From the NCBI GenBank assembly GCA_905221605.1, contig CAJNDS010002585.1:186001-250000 (forward strand): a stretch of DNA of 64,000 bases, written 5' to 3'. The DNA is from Symbiodinium natans (lineage: Eukaryota > Sar > Dinophyceae > Suessiales > Symbiodiniaceae). How positions within the stretch are numbered: the stretch's first letter is position 1; every line of letters begins with the position of its first letter. A program made the position numbers and the translations under genes. The notes beneath the pieces are model-generated. The model saw nothing but the letters and a program-made list of their open reading frames with translations, was not told the DNA's origin and did not search any database. Shown in pieces: positions 1 to 11,541 of this stretch.

Positions 1-1262
1 CACAAGAAGGTGTTTTTTGGCTGACGTGGGTTTGTAGGGGGTGTGTTTCGGGTATGAAATCGAGTCCCCATGACCTCCCATGTTCCACAATAAGCGCGTT
101 CTTGTATGAAGATCACACTGATTCGAACTCAGGAGGTCACAGGGAATTGGGAAGGATGGGCTTGTCGTTCCGTGAGTGTCTGACAAAATTTAAACAGGGT
201 CCTCATCATGCGCGGGGCAAGAGACTTGTAGGAAGGCCCTCATGTTGGGACACAGCTATTCGCGAGTCGGGGAAAATCGGAGTTGCCGATGTTGGCAAAC
301 GTGTGCGGACGTGTCTGAGGCCAAGCAATCTGCAGTGGGCCCCTGGTACAGACAGACTTGGGGGTTTAAGAAAATAGGGGACCCCCAATGTTGACCCCCA
401 AACAGAAGGATCCCCTTATCATAGGGACCCCAATAAGGTACCCCCCCACCCCCCCCAAATTTTTGGCAAGCCCGACTTCGGACTTTCGGAGTAAACTTTC
501 GCGTACACACAGATTCTTATCCCGAGGATTCCTGTAAACGCATTCGCTAAGGAGGCCTTTCGCCAAGTTGGAGTGCAGACGCCGCCAGGACTTGTATGTA
601 ACGATTCAGTCTTCCTTCATTCACTCGGGTTCTGAAGCCAAGGGAGCGGGAGTTCATGGGTACCTCCCTTCACAACCCTGTCATTCATTGCCAGGCAGTG
701 GGGAGCCGAGGTGTTAAGAGGAGACCTTGCTTGAGACCGGGATGAGAAAAAAAACGGGACCAAAAGAGACTACAGAAATTTCAAAAGAGTTAAGCCTATT
801 TTTGTTTCATCTCCTCTGCGTAGACCGGCGTTTGACACGTCCCCACCAATCCGTATTGAAAGGTAAAGATGGATTCCAAAACTTCTGCCTAGCTTACTTC
901 CACGACATGAATGACAAACATGTCCCCCCAAATAAGCACCAAATCATTCAACACCAGCCTACTTGTGATGGTACCAGCAACCTCGGGACCAGATTGCCAG
1001 CCGTGTGGCCGTTCACGCACGTCACGGTCTGCGCAGCTTTTGGGAGCAGAGGTTTACACAGGTTTGCAGCAGCTGGTCAGGGGATCTGATCTCTACACTA
1101 GGGGCTTCCCCCGGTGTTTTGCACGAGGATTGTGAGGTATATACTTTTGCTACAAGCGATGGCCGGTAAAACCCATACTATCCCATACTGCTGTTGTAGC
1201 GACACCAACATCAGCTACTGGTACAGCTACAGCAACAGCAGCTGCAATTACAACTGCACTTA

Positions 1263-1355
1263 GGATGTTCCCCCTTTTACTACCAGTTACCATTCCGAGT
1301 ATACGGGGGTACGATAATCCCGATTAAGGACTGTTCGTATCGGGGGGAACGTCCC
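1263..1355. mobile_element. MITE-like hairpin element, family A copy 1
   Basis: The ends are inverted repeats, GGATGTTCCCCC on the left and GGGGGGAACGTCC on the right, enclosing about 65 bp. On the minus strand the internal sequence reads close to CAGTCCTTAATCGGGATT, which recurs in copies at 14774-14868 and 35154-35193. Non-coding, under 100 bp, with terminal inverted repeats and several copies in one window: this is how a MITE looks. No target-site duplication was established. Confidence 0.55.
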
Positions 1356-1578
1356 AAACTACAACTACAACAACTCCAACCGCCAACAAAAGGCCCCGGA
1401 AGACTAGAAAGTTTTCAAGCCAATAGAAAAGAACCATCAAGTTCTGGAACAGGCTCTATTTTGCAAGTATGTTTCGACGGCGAGCAGCCTTTACTCTGTC
1501 GACGCCAGTGCTAAGCAGCGCTAGTAGGGAGAATGGCCACTGACAGAGGAAAGAGACCACTGGCAGCCCTTCTCTTGA

Positions 1579-1615
1579 AACCCTAAGCCCTAAGCCCTAA
1601 GCCCAAAACCCTATG
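1579..1615 (+). repeat. Short telomere-like run (CCCTAAG variant)
   Basis: About four head-to-tail units of a CCCTAAG variant of the TTTAGGG-type telomere repeat, followed by a degenerate CCCAAAACCCTA. It is interstitial, not at a window end. Confidence 0.75.
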
Positions 1616-2619
1616 CTTGCACCCGGTCCTCAAGCGCTGCGTCGGACATGGCCGTGATGCCTCTGTAGCGCTCGCTCCAGCATGAGGCCTGGCAAGGAGC
1701 ACACGATGGCCCATGCCAAACCATTCACCGGAAGACTTCCGCAAATCTGCAGTGCATGTCTTGCCGTCACAGCATTGAGACACTCTCAGACTTCCCTCAG
1801 TAAGGAGTTCATTGAGCCCTCGCAGCAGCTGTGCTGCCAGAGGTGAGTTTTCTGCGCTTGGCGCCTCGCATTTCATGTTGCACAGCTTTTAAGTTGTGGT
1901 CATTCCTTCAAAAAGACCCTTTCCATAAACCCTGAGCTCTCAACTGCAAGTCTGTCAAAGTCTCAAGTGCCGGCACGGCCGACTCGGGCATCCTGAACCC
2001 CTGAAACACCCTGCGCCCCCCACCTTCAGCTGTGTTCCATGAGCAAAAGTCTCAGGCAGCGGCCTGGCAATTTGGATTTCAGGTCCTTTTTTGTGGCGGA
2101 AGGGCTGGCATGGCTTTGAAGTCCGAGCATGAAGTTTTTTGAATCTCCTTTTGAAACCCCTACGTACACCAACTTCGCACAGTCCGAAATCTGTTCCTAA
2201 GTCGCTCCACGCCCGGCCCCAAAACCCCGCTGCTGGCCTCTTGTGCTTCCACTTGTGGCTTTCGATCTCTCGGAAGGTGGGGCGAGCACAGTGGCTTACG
2301 CCCATGCCTCCTTTGCGAGTGCTGGTGGAAATCACCCCGGTGAGGCTAGCGAGTGAGGTGGTGACAGCGCTGCCGTCAGCAAGGCCGGGGCGATGCTAAG
2401 TGAAAAACGAAGGCCTTCTCAAGTGACTACGGAACAGAGATATGCAAGTTGGCCGTTGGAAGTCCTCCTACTTGTAAAGATCTCCTGAACTCTGCAAGCT
2501 CGAGATGCCAAGATTTTGCTGACGGAGGCTCCGAGCAGCAGCATATAGTCGCATTGGACATGCAAGTTCCAATACCTGAAGCGGTTTCAAAGGTGGAAGG
2601 TCGTGCGCTGTCGGCTCAC

Positions 2620-2783
2620 CCATGAAAATTGACACACCCGGCATCTTGCAATGGCGCCCACAGCGGATAGCTCTGTAGAGAACTCACATGCTACCCCGTA
2701 TCCAAACCCGAGCTGAACAGCTGAAGCTTCCATTTCTAGGTCTTCGGACGTCTCATGGCACAAACAGATGCCCTCAGCCAAGA
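2620..2783 (-). CDS. Candidate internal exon, unknown protein
   Basis: On the minus strand a 54-codon open frame (begins LAEGICLCHETSED, ends CRVCQFSW) runs from an AG acceptor (GTGTAG) to a good GTGAGC donor. Composition is protein-like, with mixed acidic, hydrophobic and cysteine residues and no low complexity. Exon phase is two bases in, zero out. The acceptor lacks a strong pyrimidine tract, which weakens the 5' boundary. No family is recognised. It lies on the same strand as the candidate exon at 3594-3730 and could belong to the same gene. Confidence 0.45.
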
Positions 2784-3503
2784 CTACACAATGCGCTTCA
2801 GCTGAGATGCAGGAACTGCTGCTGACCTGCTGTGGTCAGAGCCTTGCGCCGCAGCGTTTTCGTCCAGCACTCCTGATGAAAGCGGAGGTCCCTCTCCTTC
2901 TCTTCTAAGAGTTTCTAATGTCGGTGCTATTTCTGATTTGCGACCATGAGGGCTGCTGAAAGCGAACCTCCTCACAGCCAACTTTCGAAGCAGTTTGCCC
3001 TCAACCTACTGTAGACGCCAAGATCAACTCCGAACAGAGTGCGAGTAGCCATATAGATATCTTCAACTTTTGGTACCTGTGCTCCCTTCGGATTGGCTTC
3101 GGATTGGCTGTGGAAAAGCTAGCTGTGTCAGGCCGCTTCTTTAACGGTAGCAAGAGCAGTATCAGATTGATGGCCTAGGAGGCGACTCCCGACAGTTTTA
3201 GTTGCTGTGATTCTCTTTTGCTGCATGAGAAAGGAAAACTTTGATTCGGAAGACTGCATCCTGAAGGCTAGATGCTTCCTATGCGAAAAACTAGCACATC
3301 CTGAGTCCTGTCTGGTCCTATATCCCCAAACCCTATAAACCCTAAACCCTATCTTCTTTCCCAAGGACGTCCCCAGCACTTGCCCTGCCCTCTCCTCTGG
3401 GTTGCTCACCAGGCAGGCGGTCGACTTGGGCAAAGCCTTGCGGCTCTGCGGTTATCCAAAGGTCCATCAGCCCCAAAAGTCATGCGGCTCCCCGATAACT
3501 TGT

Positions 3504-3584
3504 AGGGTTCAGGGTTCAGGGTTCGGGGTTCAGGGTTCAGGGTTTAGGGTTCAGGGTTTAGGGTTTAGGGTTTAGGGTTTAGGG
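3504..3584 (-). repeat. Telomere-like array (TTTAGGG/TTCAGGG)
   Basis: About eleven units, a mixture of TTCAGGG and TTTAGGG, written with the G-rich strand on top. The array starts a few bases beyond the predicted splice donor of the exon at 3594-3730 and would therefore lie just inside an intron. Confidence 0.85.
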
Positions 3585-3593
3585 ACGCATCAC

Positions 3594-3730
3594 CTCGTAG
3601 CATGTAGCTTACATCCCAAGCAGCCATCAGCATGCCCTCGACGCCGGGCTCGCGAAGCAGGTTGTCGCAACTCTTATAGAGCCTGCCATCGCTGTTGAGT
3701 GTACACAGCCATAGGATGCAAGGCCTTAAT
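3594..3730 (-). CDS. Candidate internal exon, unknown protein
   Basis: A minus-strand frame of 45 complete codons (contains CILWLCTLNSDGRLYKSC and, later, EGMLMAAWDVSYMLR) is bounded by TTAG upstream and a GTGATG donor. The frame stays open further 5', so the upstream boundary is uncertain. Alternating hydrophobic pattern and conserved-looking G, W and D residues make it protein-like, but I do not recognise a family. The following intron would begin with a telomere-like array. Confidence 0.45.
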
Positions 3731-4138
3731 CTAAGTTCGAGATTCCTTCCATCTAGTTTCCGAGACTCCCATGTGCTCGGATCCTCTCCAGCTCGGGGAC
3801 AACCCTGAACCCTCAAACATTCTTTGAACTGCGCCTGCAGGTGCTCTGAGAATGTTGCGAGCCGTGCCTAAGCTCCCAGGGCTGCAGCAAAGAACTCGAC
3901 GACACTTGTAGAATCCTAAAAAACGCCCCTTTTTTTGCAGACCCTTTATAAACATATGAACCCATGGCTCAGGGTTGTGAGACCACACATGACTGGAGGG
4001 CGTTCAGGGGAACTTTGGCATGCATCATATAGCAGTGCTGCGAACCGTGTCGCAACAATTCGGCACAAAGAATCGGCGACTTCGCGTTCCACGTTTATCA
4101 AGGCCGAAACCACAGTCCCACGATGCGAGGGGCACTAG

Positions 4139-5833
4139 ATGCCACATAGGGGCATGGCAAGGCCAGGGCTACTAAGTGACCTGGGCCTATGGTCTACGAG
4201 GCTTGGGCTTCTGCGCGTGCCTCCCACTACACCTGCCTCTAGCTGATACTGAACATTGCAGGTCTTGCGTACATTGCTCTCCTGCTTTGGCACCCTGGTC
4301 GTAGACCTCGTCTTTTGCTTCGGGGCATCTGCTTGGCGCACAGCTTCAACTCACCCTAGACCGAAGAACAAGCCCTGGGGAGCTTCTCAAAAGAACTTCG
4401 AGCTGCCAGAAGAAGGCGCACGCGTCGTTGTTCTTGCATTTCACCTGCCGATGTGGGGGTGCTGGGATTTTGAGCCCCCCGCCCTGCATCTCGGGTGTTA
4501 CAGCTCGCTGCTCGTTGCGCTCGCGAGAAGATGCCTCTGGCCCTATCGGACCGAAACAAACACAGCGACTTGCAGCTTTGGGGACCAGAGCCTGTTTCAT
4601 GACTGCGCAATACACTGAAAATAGTTACTGCAGGATTTCAGCACGGCTTCACGGGTTTCTGTGGTTCTGAAGGTGGTAGGCTGACACGGACCTGTTGTTC
4701 CTTGTAACACACAGGAATCTTGACCGCACTGGATTGATGCTATGGGATGCTATGGGATGCAGCTTTCGATTGTGTCCCTATCAAAGGATGTTGTGGCTCA
4801 TGCCCATGCGTTTGAGATGCCTTGCTTCATGTTGGGGCAGCTACAACTCATCACTTGTGGCATCCACGTCGATGGCTCTCTAATCCACAGATAGCACACC
4901 TAATTTAGTCGGAACAAGAGAGCGCATACAGGAATGTCCCAGCTGAGAGTGGGAGAAGCATGCGGCCGTTACCCACTGGACGACTTGCATGTTGGCAGCA
5001 GCGCAAGGGACTCTACTGGAAGGAAGAGTTCAGCTGGCTAGCGAAGGATACGACAAAGAGCGAGGACGAAGGACGCAAGCTTCGGAAAAATCAACCAGTG
5101 TGGGTTCATCTCGCATGAAGCTCTCACAAGTCCTAGTCCAACTCCCGATGTCAGGCCACACTTTCCCAAACACCCGTAACAAGTCCCTTCAGCGAATCCC
5201 CATCTCCGGAAGACCAGATCGTGAACCCTGGGAGGAATCCTCGCAGTCGCCAGCTTCCATCGACGTCGTGTCGGTCTCGAAGAGCGGGCTCCCCAAGAGG
5301 GAGGAAGGCGAACCTCTCAGGGGGCGAACTTTTTGTGTACTGGTTTAGGGTTCGCGCTTACAAAACGGGGGCGGGGGATGAGGGAGGAGCTTCCGTACAT
5401 ATGTGCGACACCAGCAAGTGTAGACCTGGTGTGGGAGGCAGCTCAGAACTCATGGGGGCTGAGGTGCTTAGTGGCGCAGGGAGGCGACAAGGCTTGGGTC
5501 TCCCCCCTGCGTCATGTCTCAGCGAAGACATGGAGGGGGGCGCATCCTTGAAAGATGCGGCGACCACTTAGCGGCAGAGGTACACCACGATTATCTTACA
5601 GCGTTTGCGCGTATGAACTTACACGCAACGAATCCAGCAGCAGCGGCCGTATTCGCACCCCCTTGTGGTCAGAAATCTGAACTGCTCTGCGCGGTAGTCA
5701 ATAAAACAAAATAATATTCAAAGCATGGCTGGGGGCCCCACACACGAACTCACCTTCCACGAGGATCAACGGCGAGGGCACGAAGTTGTCCTCGGTGGCA
5801 GCTGGTACAAGCGAACGCCCCTGGCAGTATTAC
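4139..5833. other. No confident gene
   Basis: Open frames occur on both strands between 4135 and 4618 (up to 120 codons on the plus strand), and the minus frame over 4346-4615 is moderately protein-like. None has paired splice signals or a recognisable motif. A short direct repeat of CTATGGGATG occurs at 4740-4760. Confidence 0.35.
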
Positions 5834-5907
5834 TCCCTAAACCCTAAACCCTAAACCCTAAACCCTAAACCCTAAACCCTAAACCCTAAACCCTAAACCC
5901 TAACCCC
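5834..5907 (+). repeat. Telomere-like array (CCCTAAA)
   Basis: About ten near-perfect tandem CCCTAAA units, C-rich strand on top, ending with a CCCTAACCCC variant. Confidence 0.9.
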
Positions 5908-6041
5908 TGGCCAGGTTTGGGGGTCCTGCCAAAACAACCCACCTGTGCAGGGATGCCTCTAGAGTAAGGGGACGAAGACCAACAAACCGCAAACACACAC
6001 CTTAAGAATCGTGAGACATGCCGTCTCTGGGTCTCTGGGTC

Positions 6042-6299
6042 CTACAAGCCCATGAGATGCCTCTGAACCTCCGAGAGTTGGAGACTTGCCTCGTTCAGCA
6101 GCTCAAACCCTACGATCCTACCGTGCCCCTCTGCAAAGGTAGCCTTATAAGCCTCAACCCTCTCAGCCCTTCCGAAAAGCGCAAGCAATGCGGAAAGGCA
6201 ATGGGATTTTGGCCACGCTTCCGGGGAGTCGGGCGGGAGCTGGGCGTAGACCAGAGGATCCAGTGGCGGCTTCTCCCCCCATGCCTGCCGAAAGCCCAA
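6042..6299 (-). CDS. Candidate coding exon, unknown protein
   Basis: An 85-codon minus-strand frame is strongly protein-like (contains PLDPLVYAQLPPDSPEAW and ALLALFGRAERVEAYKATF) and ends in an in-frame TAG after HLMGL. An internal GTAGGG could act as a donor, and TACCTTTGCAG inside the frame is acceptor-like, so the true exon limits are uncertain. It is either a C-terminal exon or two exons. No family recognised. Confidence 0.4.
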   Translation of the reverse strand: MGFRQAWGEKPPLDPLVYAQLPPDSPEAWPKSHCLSALLALFGRAERVEAYKATFAEGHGRIVGFELLNEASLQLSEVQRHLMGL

Positions 6300-7361
6300 G
6301 GCTTCCTGGTTCTTAGTAGGGAATTAGGGCCCCCATGACCTATATACCCGTATTATTCCCTTTAAGGGATTATAGAGGGCACCTCATTCCCTCATTCCCA
6401 ACTCAGAACCAGCCAGCAAGGGCTCGTGGGCTGTTCCTTTGGTTCTTCCTTCTCAGTGGACGGCTAGATGGAACCGCAACTGAGGGGATGTGTTAGGCAT
6501 GCCCGGGGGCCCCAGTGTACACTTCGAGCCTAAGACGCCACAAAAATTTGGGGCCTCGCGATGACTAAGGACTCGGGCAAAAACATCCGGGACGATGGAT
6601 AATGAAGAGTTTGGGAGTTCTGCCAAACTATGGTTAGTAGCGCGCTTTCCTTTGAGAAGGCCATGCTGCTTTGGACTTGAAGTTGTCAGGCAGAAATCTT
6701 CAGCCGCTTAGAAATATGCTTCTTGGGTGCGAAGCCTGAATCTGATGACCTTTCATTTCCCCCGGGCCCCAGGACAAAGCAACGAATCCCACTCCCTTTG
6801 TGGGATCTTTCACATCTTGGTCACAGATGCTACTCGCAGGTGAGTGACTCTCCAAAGCCTTTCTTCGCTGGAGCTGCTTTCACACATTAATGGGCATCTT
6901 CTCGTAAACTGTTGCTTTGGCTTTTCTGAGCAGAGAGGCCTGTTTTTGGGAATGGTGCTTTCCGTGGTCAAAGGGACGGCGGGCAGCCCCTGGGGGCTGA
7001 AATAATGGGGGTTTCGAAGTGGACGAGTTGCAGCCCGTCCTGAAATCAGGAACCTCTTGCCCGGCACTCACTGTCAATCTCCTGGCGCCCTGAACATAAA
7101 TCTGCCAGACATCCCAACCTGCATATCTCCAATCTCCCTGAACACAAAAACATCTCCTACTGGGTGCAATTCCTTCAAGCCCCCTCCACATGTCCAAGGC
7201 CGCATAAACGCACGTTTGCTTGCGTGAGAAGCATGCCTTGGGCGCGCAATCCTGGGCCAGGGGGCACTACAAGGATGCAGAGCTATTAAGGCTTTTGGGC
7301 TTCCCTCTAAAGGGGGTTTATCTTCCCAAGGCTTCCGTCGTCTAGCCTTCCTTGCGAACAC

Positions 7362-7990
7362 AAGAATGACACCTCAATGCGAGCATCTTGCAGGGGTTCG
7401 GGCTGAGGATGACTGAGGCTTCGTAGCTTCGTACAACAAGTTCGAGCCACTCCGGAGCAACCATGTCTTCATCAGATCTTTCCCAGCCGACGGGGAGTCG
7501 AACAAAGACTGCACACATGGCATGTGCTTGCCTAGCCTGGAAGATGAAGGGGGAATCTACTCAACATGGCAAGAGGGCACGTTGTGAGGCAGAGGGGTAT
7601 CGATCCTCCTTGGCAGACTGAAAGATCGACACCAACACAAGCTGATGGCAGACGGAATGCACATGACAGAGAAACATGTGTTTGGTTTGAAGGATAAGCT
7701 AAGCAGAATTTCAGATGAGGGCTGTGGGCTGCAGAACCTGACATCTATAATACCACTGGCAACATCAATTGCAGAATTGGGGTCAGCGCTCTACCCGGCC
7801 GTACCCCTCATGACATGCCCCAGTTGAAGCCGTCTATCTTCAGACCTGAACGATGAAGTCTCTAACCACGACTGTTGCGCGCATAGCCTTCCACCATGAT
7901 TCCCAAACTTGAATGGGTTTGCCGTGAGGGGCTTCCGAAGCCCAAAAAGGACCGTAAGGGATGCAAAACAAGCTTCCAAAAAATCTACCC

Positions 7991-8024
<34 letters not shown>

Positions 8025-9764
8025 AAGAAAAAAAAACGTTCTCTTGATGTCATCAGTTCTCCCTGCAGCTCGGGTGCGCAGGGGTGAAGCCAATAGTCGG
8101 CCCCATCGTGAGTGGATGGGTCATCCAAGATCATTGGCTGGATATCCACATCCTCCTGAATCCCAACACTCTCGGACCAAAACATGCACTTCTGGGAAGC
8201 TACACGCCCTCCTATGCAGCGTGAGCTCTGCAGCAGGAAGATATTGCACAAGGAGTTCGTTTTCGGCCACCTTGACCCTGAAGCATTGAGCTAACAGAGC
8301 ATGTAAGCGACGAAGTGCAGGGTGTTTAACTACTCACCTAGGCCCCAAGCAGCGTGCTCAGCCCATGCGTGTGTTTTTTTTTTCTGTCTCTGCTTCACAA
8401 CTTGACAACTTTTTTCGAATGAAAGTGGCCATTGACCATGCCAATTCCACTTTTTCTCGAATCTAGGACAGCGCCGGAGCTAGTAGTAGCAGTTGGAATT
8501 GGACGCTGTAACTGTAGTATACCACTGTAGCAGATACGGGAACAAGTCAACCTACGTCACAGCAGTCGGTGAAGCGTCCTTGGAACCCCTGGCTGAAATC
8601 ATGGATGGCTCTTACTGGATCAGTCCAGATCTTTTAACGCTACTGATGACCTACATGACATGGGGGGGGGTTACGCCATTAGGGGCACCTTATTGGGGTC
8701 CTATAACAAGTCTTACTATTAAAGGGACTATGTTCGGGGCCGTGTTTAGCAGCTCAGCAGCCTTGCCTCGGTGATGTTTGGGGGCTGCCCGCAGGGCAGG
8801 GCCGAGTAGCCTTGGAAAAGATTGGGGGGAATGAGCGCAGGCGGCTTATGACTTGTGGGATACATTTTGAAGTAACTTCCGTTGCCTAGGACTGAATGCA
8901 CCGACACCGATCATCTGAAACGACTCGTTTGTGGGGCTAGCGGTCATATCTGACAGAACCTTGCATCGTGTCTGCTGAGGCCTGAGAAACAGGAGTGATA
9001 GTTTGCGGGCCACTAGCGACCCTGAGTGCTGCCAAACTGACAGTTTCTAAAGCACAAACACTACTAATTGCTCAAGAACCCTCCAAAATAGAGGTATTCT
9101 TCCTTATGAAGGATAATAAAAGGGGATTGCTATTTTTTGTTCTATTGGGGTTCTTAAGCAAACAGCGCAAGTATGAGAGCTTCAGGGGAAAGGTCCTCCA
9201 CCCAAACGTCGGAATCCCTGGGCCCTGACACCCCTGGAAACCGTCGCTCCAAAGCCTCGTACATATATATATATATATATGTTTAGACACATATGTATAC
9301 ACGGGGCTAACATAACAATTTATGATTCTTCTTATCATTATTGTAATTATACTTATGCACATTTGCATATTATTCCGAAACAACTGGAGCCCAGGTGCCA
9401 ACGCTGGTCGTTGTGCAGCCGAGCTTTGGCCCAACAAACCTGAGGCTCAGCAGTCATTTGGGAGAGGTCCAAGGGTCGAAGTCCAAGGTTCGGGGCGTAG
9501 GACTTGAGACTTTAAAGGACACTCGAACTCTCTGCAAACCTCGTGCAAGGCAGTGTGGGCAACACTACTCCTTCTTGTTTTCATGGCTCTTTACCACTGT
9601 GCTTGAAGTTCTCAAGACAAGTTGATGCGTTCCGCCGAAGACCGCAGAACACGATTCTGCATGTGCCCATTCCTGGTCCTTCCTGCCACACGCAGAAGGG
9701 AGCTGAAAGGAAGGGTCGCTTTGCGGGGGCCGAGGCACAGAGAACTGCCGAAGGTCTGCGTATG
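7362..9764. other. No confident gene; poly-C run and AT tract
   Basis: No frame with both protein-like composition and splice signals was found. The stretch contains a 31-base C run (7992-8022), a T run near 8377, and a TA tract (about 9261-9281). A motif near 8686-8712 resembles one at 395-440. Confidence 0.35.
7992..8022. repeat. Poly-C tract
   Basis: Thirty-one consecutive C residues, followed by an A-rich stretch. G-rich on the minus strand and so potentially able to fold. Exact length in such runs is prone to sequencing error. Confidence 0.9.
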
Positions 9765-9874
9765 TCAAGTGAAGAATTGTAGGGAGTATCGACCAGTGGA
9801 TGCCCTTGAATGCGGTACATACGATCCGCTACCCTGTCCTTGCGGTGGGTCATGAATACATCGCCCCTTAACAC

Positions 9875-10109
9875 CCGTTTTTCTGAGAATGAGAAGGACA
9901 AGGCTCCCATCGCCAGCTGCAACACCGTCCTTTCTATAATGCATAACAACTGACAGAGCCTGCGAGGACTGCGCATAATCCCAGTGATCCAAATTAAGCA
10001 CAACATGACAATAGTGCGGCGTGGGTAGCTCAAAGATCCCCTTCTTCAGGTTAGTGTAGTCGTCCGGGTGCTTCTCTTGGATCAACCTGAGAGATGCCAA
10101 GCAGCTCTG
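9875..10109 (-). CDS. Candidate exon, unknown protein
   Basis: The minus-strand frame (contains LIQEKHPDDYTNLKKGIFEL and HYCHVVLNLDHWDYAQ) is about 78 codons from the acceptor GGTTCTCAG to a possible GTGTTA donor. The middle is convincingly protein-like. The 3' end could extend further because the frame stays open, and a different acceptor (CATCTCTCAG) would shift the start. Its phase does not obviously join the exon at 10243-10447. Function unknown. Confidence 0.35.
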
Positions 10110-10242
10110 CTGAGAACCGGAGAAGAGGCTTGCAAAGGTTGAAGGCCTGAAATGATGACCGCCTGACGACACGACGACACCTCACAGCCACCATCATGAC
10201 AATGACCACGATCAGAAACCACAACGACCAGGAGCACCTTAC

Positions 10243-10447
10243 AGAGATCAACCCTCTCTCCGAACCCGAGCGGCCAGTCGCCATCGACACAGCCAGACAC
10301 GTCTTCATCGATTCCCAGCTGGCCGCAGGCGCAGGCGTTCTTTTTTGTTATAAACTTCAGGGGCTCTAAGATTGTCAGTGGGAACCTGACTAGGAGCGAC
10401 TTGGTCGCCAAGTGAAAACAGTCGAGATCATGCAAGGTTCTCAGTCA
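10243..10447 (-). CDS. Candidate exon, unknown protein
   Basis: A minus-strand frame of about 67 codons (contains FHLATKSLLVRFPLTILE and ACGQLGIDEDVSGCVDGDW) ends at a good GTAAGG donor. The upstream acceptor is uncertain; TGACTGAG near 10448 is a weak choice. The peptide has alternating hydrophobic segments and three cysteines. No domain recognised. Confidence 0.4.
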
Positions 10448-11247
10448 AAACATATCTTCGGGTTCTCAGTTCTCGGTTGCCAGACACGAGCATGACTGCC
10501 CTCATTGCACTTGGACTTTCAAGCCTTGGGCCTTTGGATTTGGGTAAACATTCTGTTGGGGCCCTGACTTTTGAAGAGTCTGCTTTCTTGCAAAAGGCTT
10601 CGGGCTTGGGGCTGGCAGCGAAGTGCTATTCAGCGAACGCAAGAAGGCCTCGTTCTCTCGCGCCAGCCTTAGTTATGTCTTATTTTGCATCCTGCCGTCT
10701 ATTCTTTCAAGCGCTTCTTGATGTACGAAAACCCTAAACCGTAAACCTTAAACCCTACGTCTACAAGAAAGAAAGCCACAAACCACAAAAAAAAAACACA
10801 TTGCTCAATCAAAGGCCCAAGAGCCAAACCCCAGCGCGCATGGACGGGTGATCTGCGAGACAAGAGCACTGAAGGTTTAGAAACTGTTGCTGGAAAGATG
10901 AAGAATATAACAAAATGTACCATAACATAATATAATTGCCAGTAACATATTATAATATATAAGGGTCAGGAACCAACGGGTTAGGTTGTCCTACCATCAG
11001 GCGGCTCTAGAACGTGGCCCTACGTAGATATTTGCAACGTATGGCTCCTCTCATGCTGCATGTAGAGGGTTCGGAAGCATGGGACAGGCGCTCTCGATAT
11101 GTGTAGGCTGTAATCGTCAGGACCAAATCGCAAACGCGCTTTAGGTGCCCACTGAAGCATTGCCACACTTGCGGGCGGAGTAGAGATTCCGCTAAATCTG
11201 GTTATTGGTGAACGATGACTGCGGAAGGAAGTCCTGGCTAGACTTAC

Positions 11248-11541
11248 AACCTCATCTCCCTGTGTCATGAAAATCTTGACAAGAAAAAACGTATCCCCAG
11301 CGCCGGTCACAAGGACAAAGCGCAGCGATGGTTGTTTTAAGTTAGGGTTCCTCTGTTCTATCCTCCGAAAATCGCAAACACTGCCCCAGGCCAAGGAACC
11401 ATGCCACTCTATGACAACGTAGCGGACATAGCGTGCACGAACAGGGTTGGTGAAGAAGACCTCAGCTAAGGACCTATTGGGATTAGAAGCGTCAGTTTGT
11501 ACGAATGTGAGGTTCGACTGTTCAACATCAGCATTGCAGGC
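11248..11541 (-). CDS. Candidate exon with C-terminal part of a discoidin-like (F5/8 type C) domain
   Basis: The minus-strand frame ends at a perfect GTAAGT donor and stays open for up to 98 codons. Within it, the stretch TNPVRARYVRYVVIEWHG resembles the conserved C-terminal strand of F5/8 type C domains, which typically read like V-x-A-R-Y-V-R followed by a W-H position. In this family the domain is a beta-barrel that binds carbohydrate or phospholipid, usually in secreted or surface proteins. It lies downstream, on the same strand, of two exons carrying the DLGKV...GVATKGR part of such a domain (15875-15925, 14987-15024). The linking exon is not securely found, so a single gene is inference. 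The acceptor is uncertain. Confidence 0.5.

Larger units (their letters stand above)
1..2619. other. No gene identified, left flank
   Basis: I see no frame here that combines protein-like composition with splice signals. Short open frames exist on both strands but none exceeds about 126 codons and none is recognisable. The stretch contains a small hairpin element (1263-1355) and a short telomere-like run near 1580-1615. Unrecognised exons may be present. Confidence 0.4.

Noticed and set aside
2255-2400. Alu or 7SL-like element (ACAGTGGCTTACGCC)
   Set aside because: Only about a dozen bases resemble the SRP RNA 5' end; the following CCTGTAATCCC-type sequence and B box are absent.
4256-4618. 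120-codon plus-strand frame with hydrophobic start
   Set aside because: Signal-peptide-like start is not convincing and the minus strand is also open; no supporting signals.
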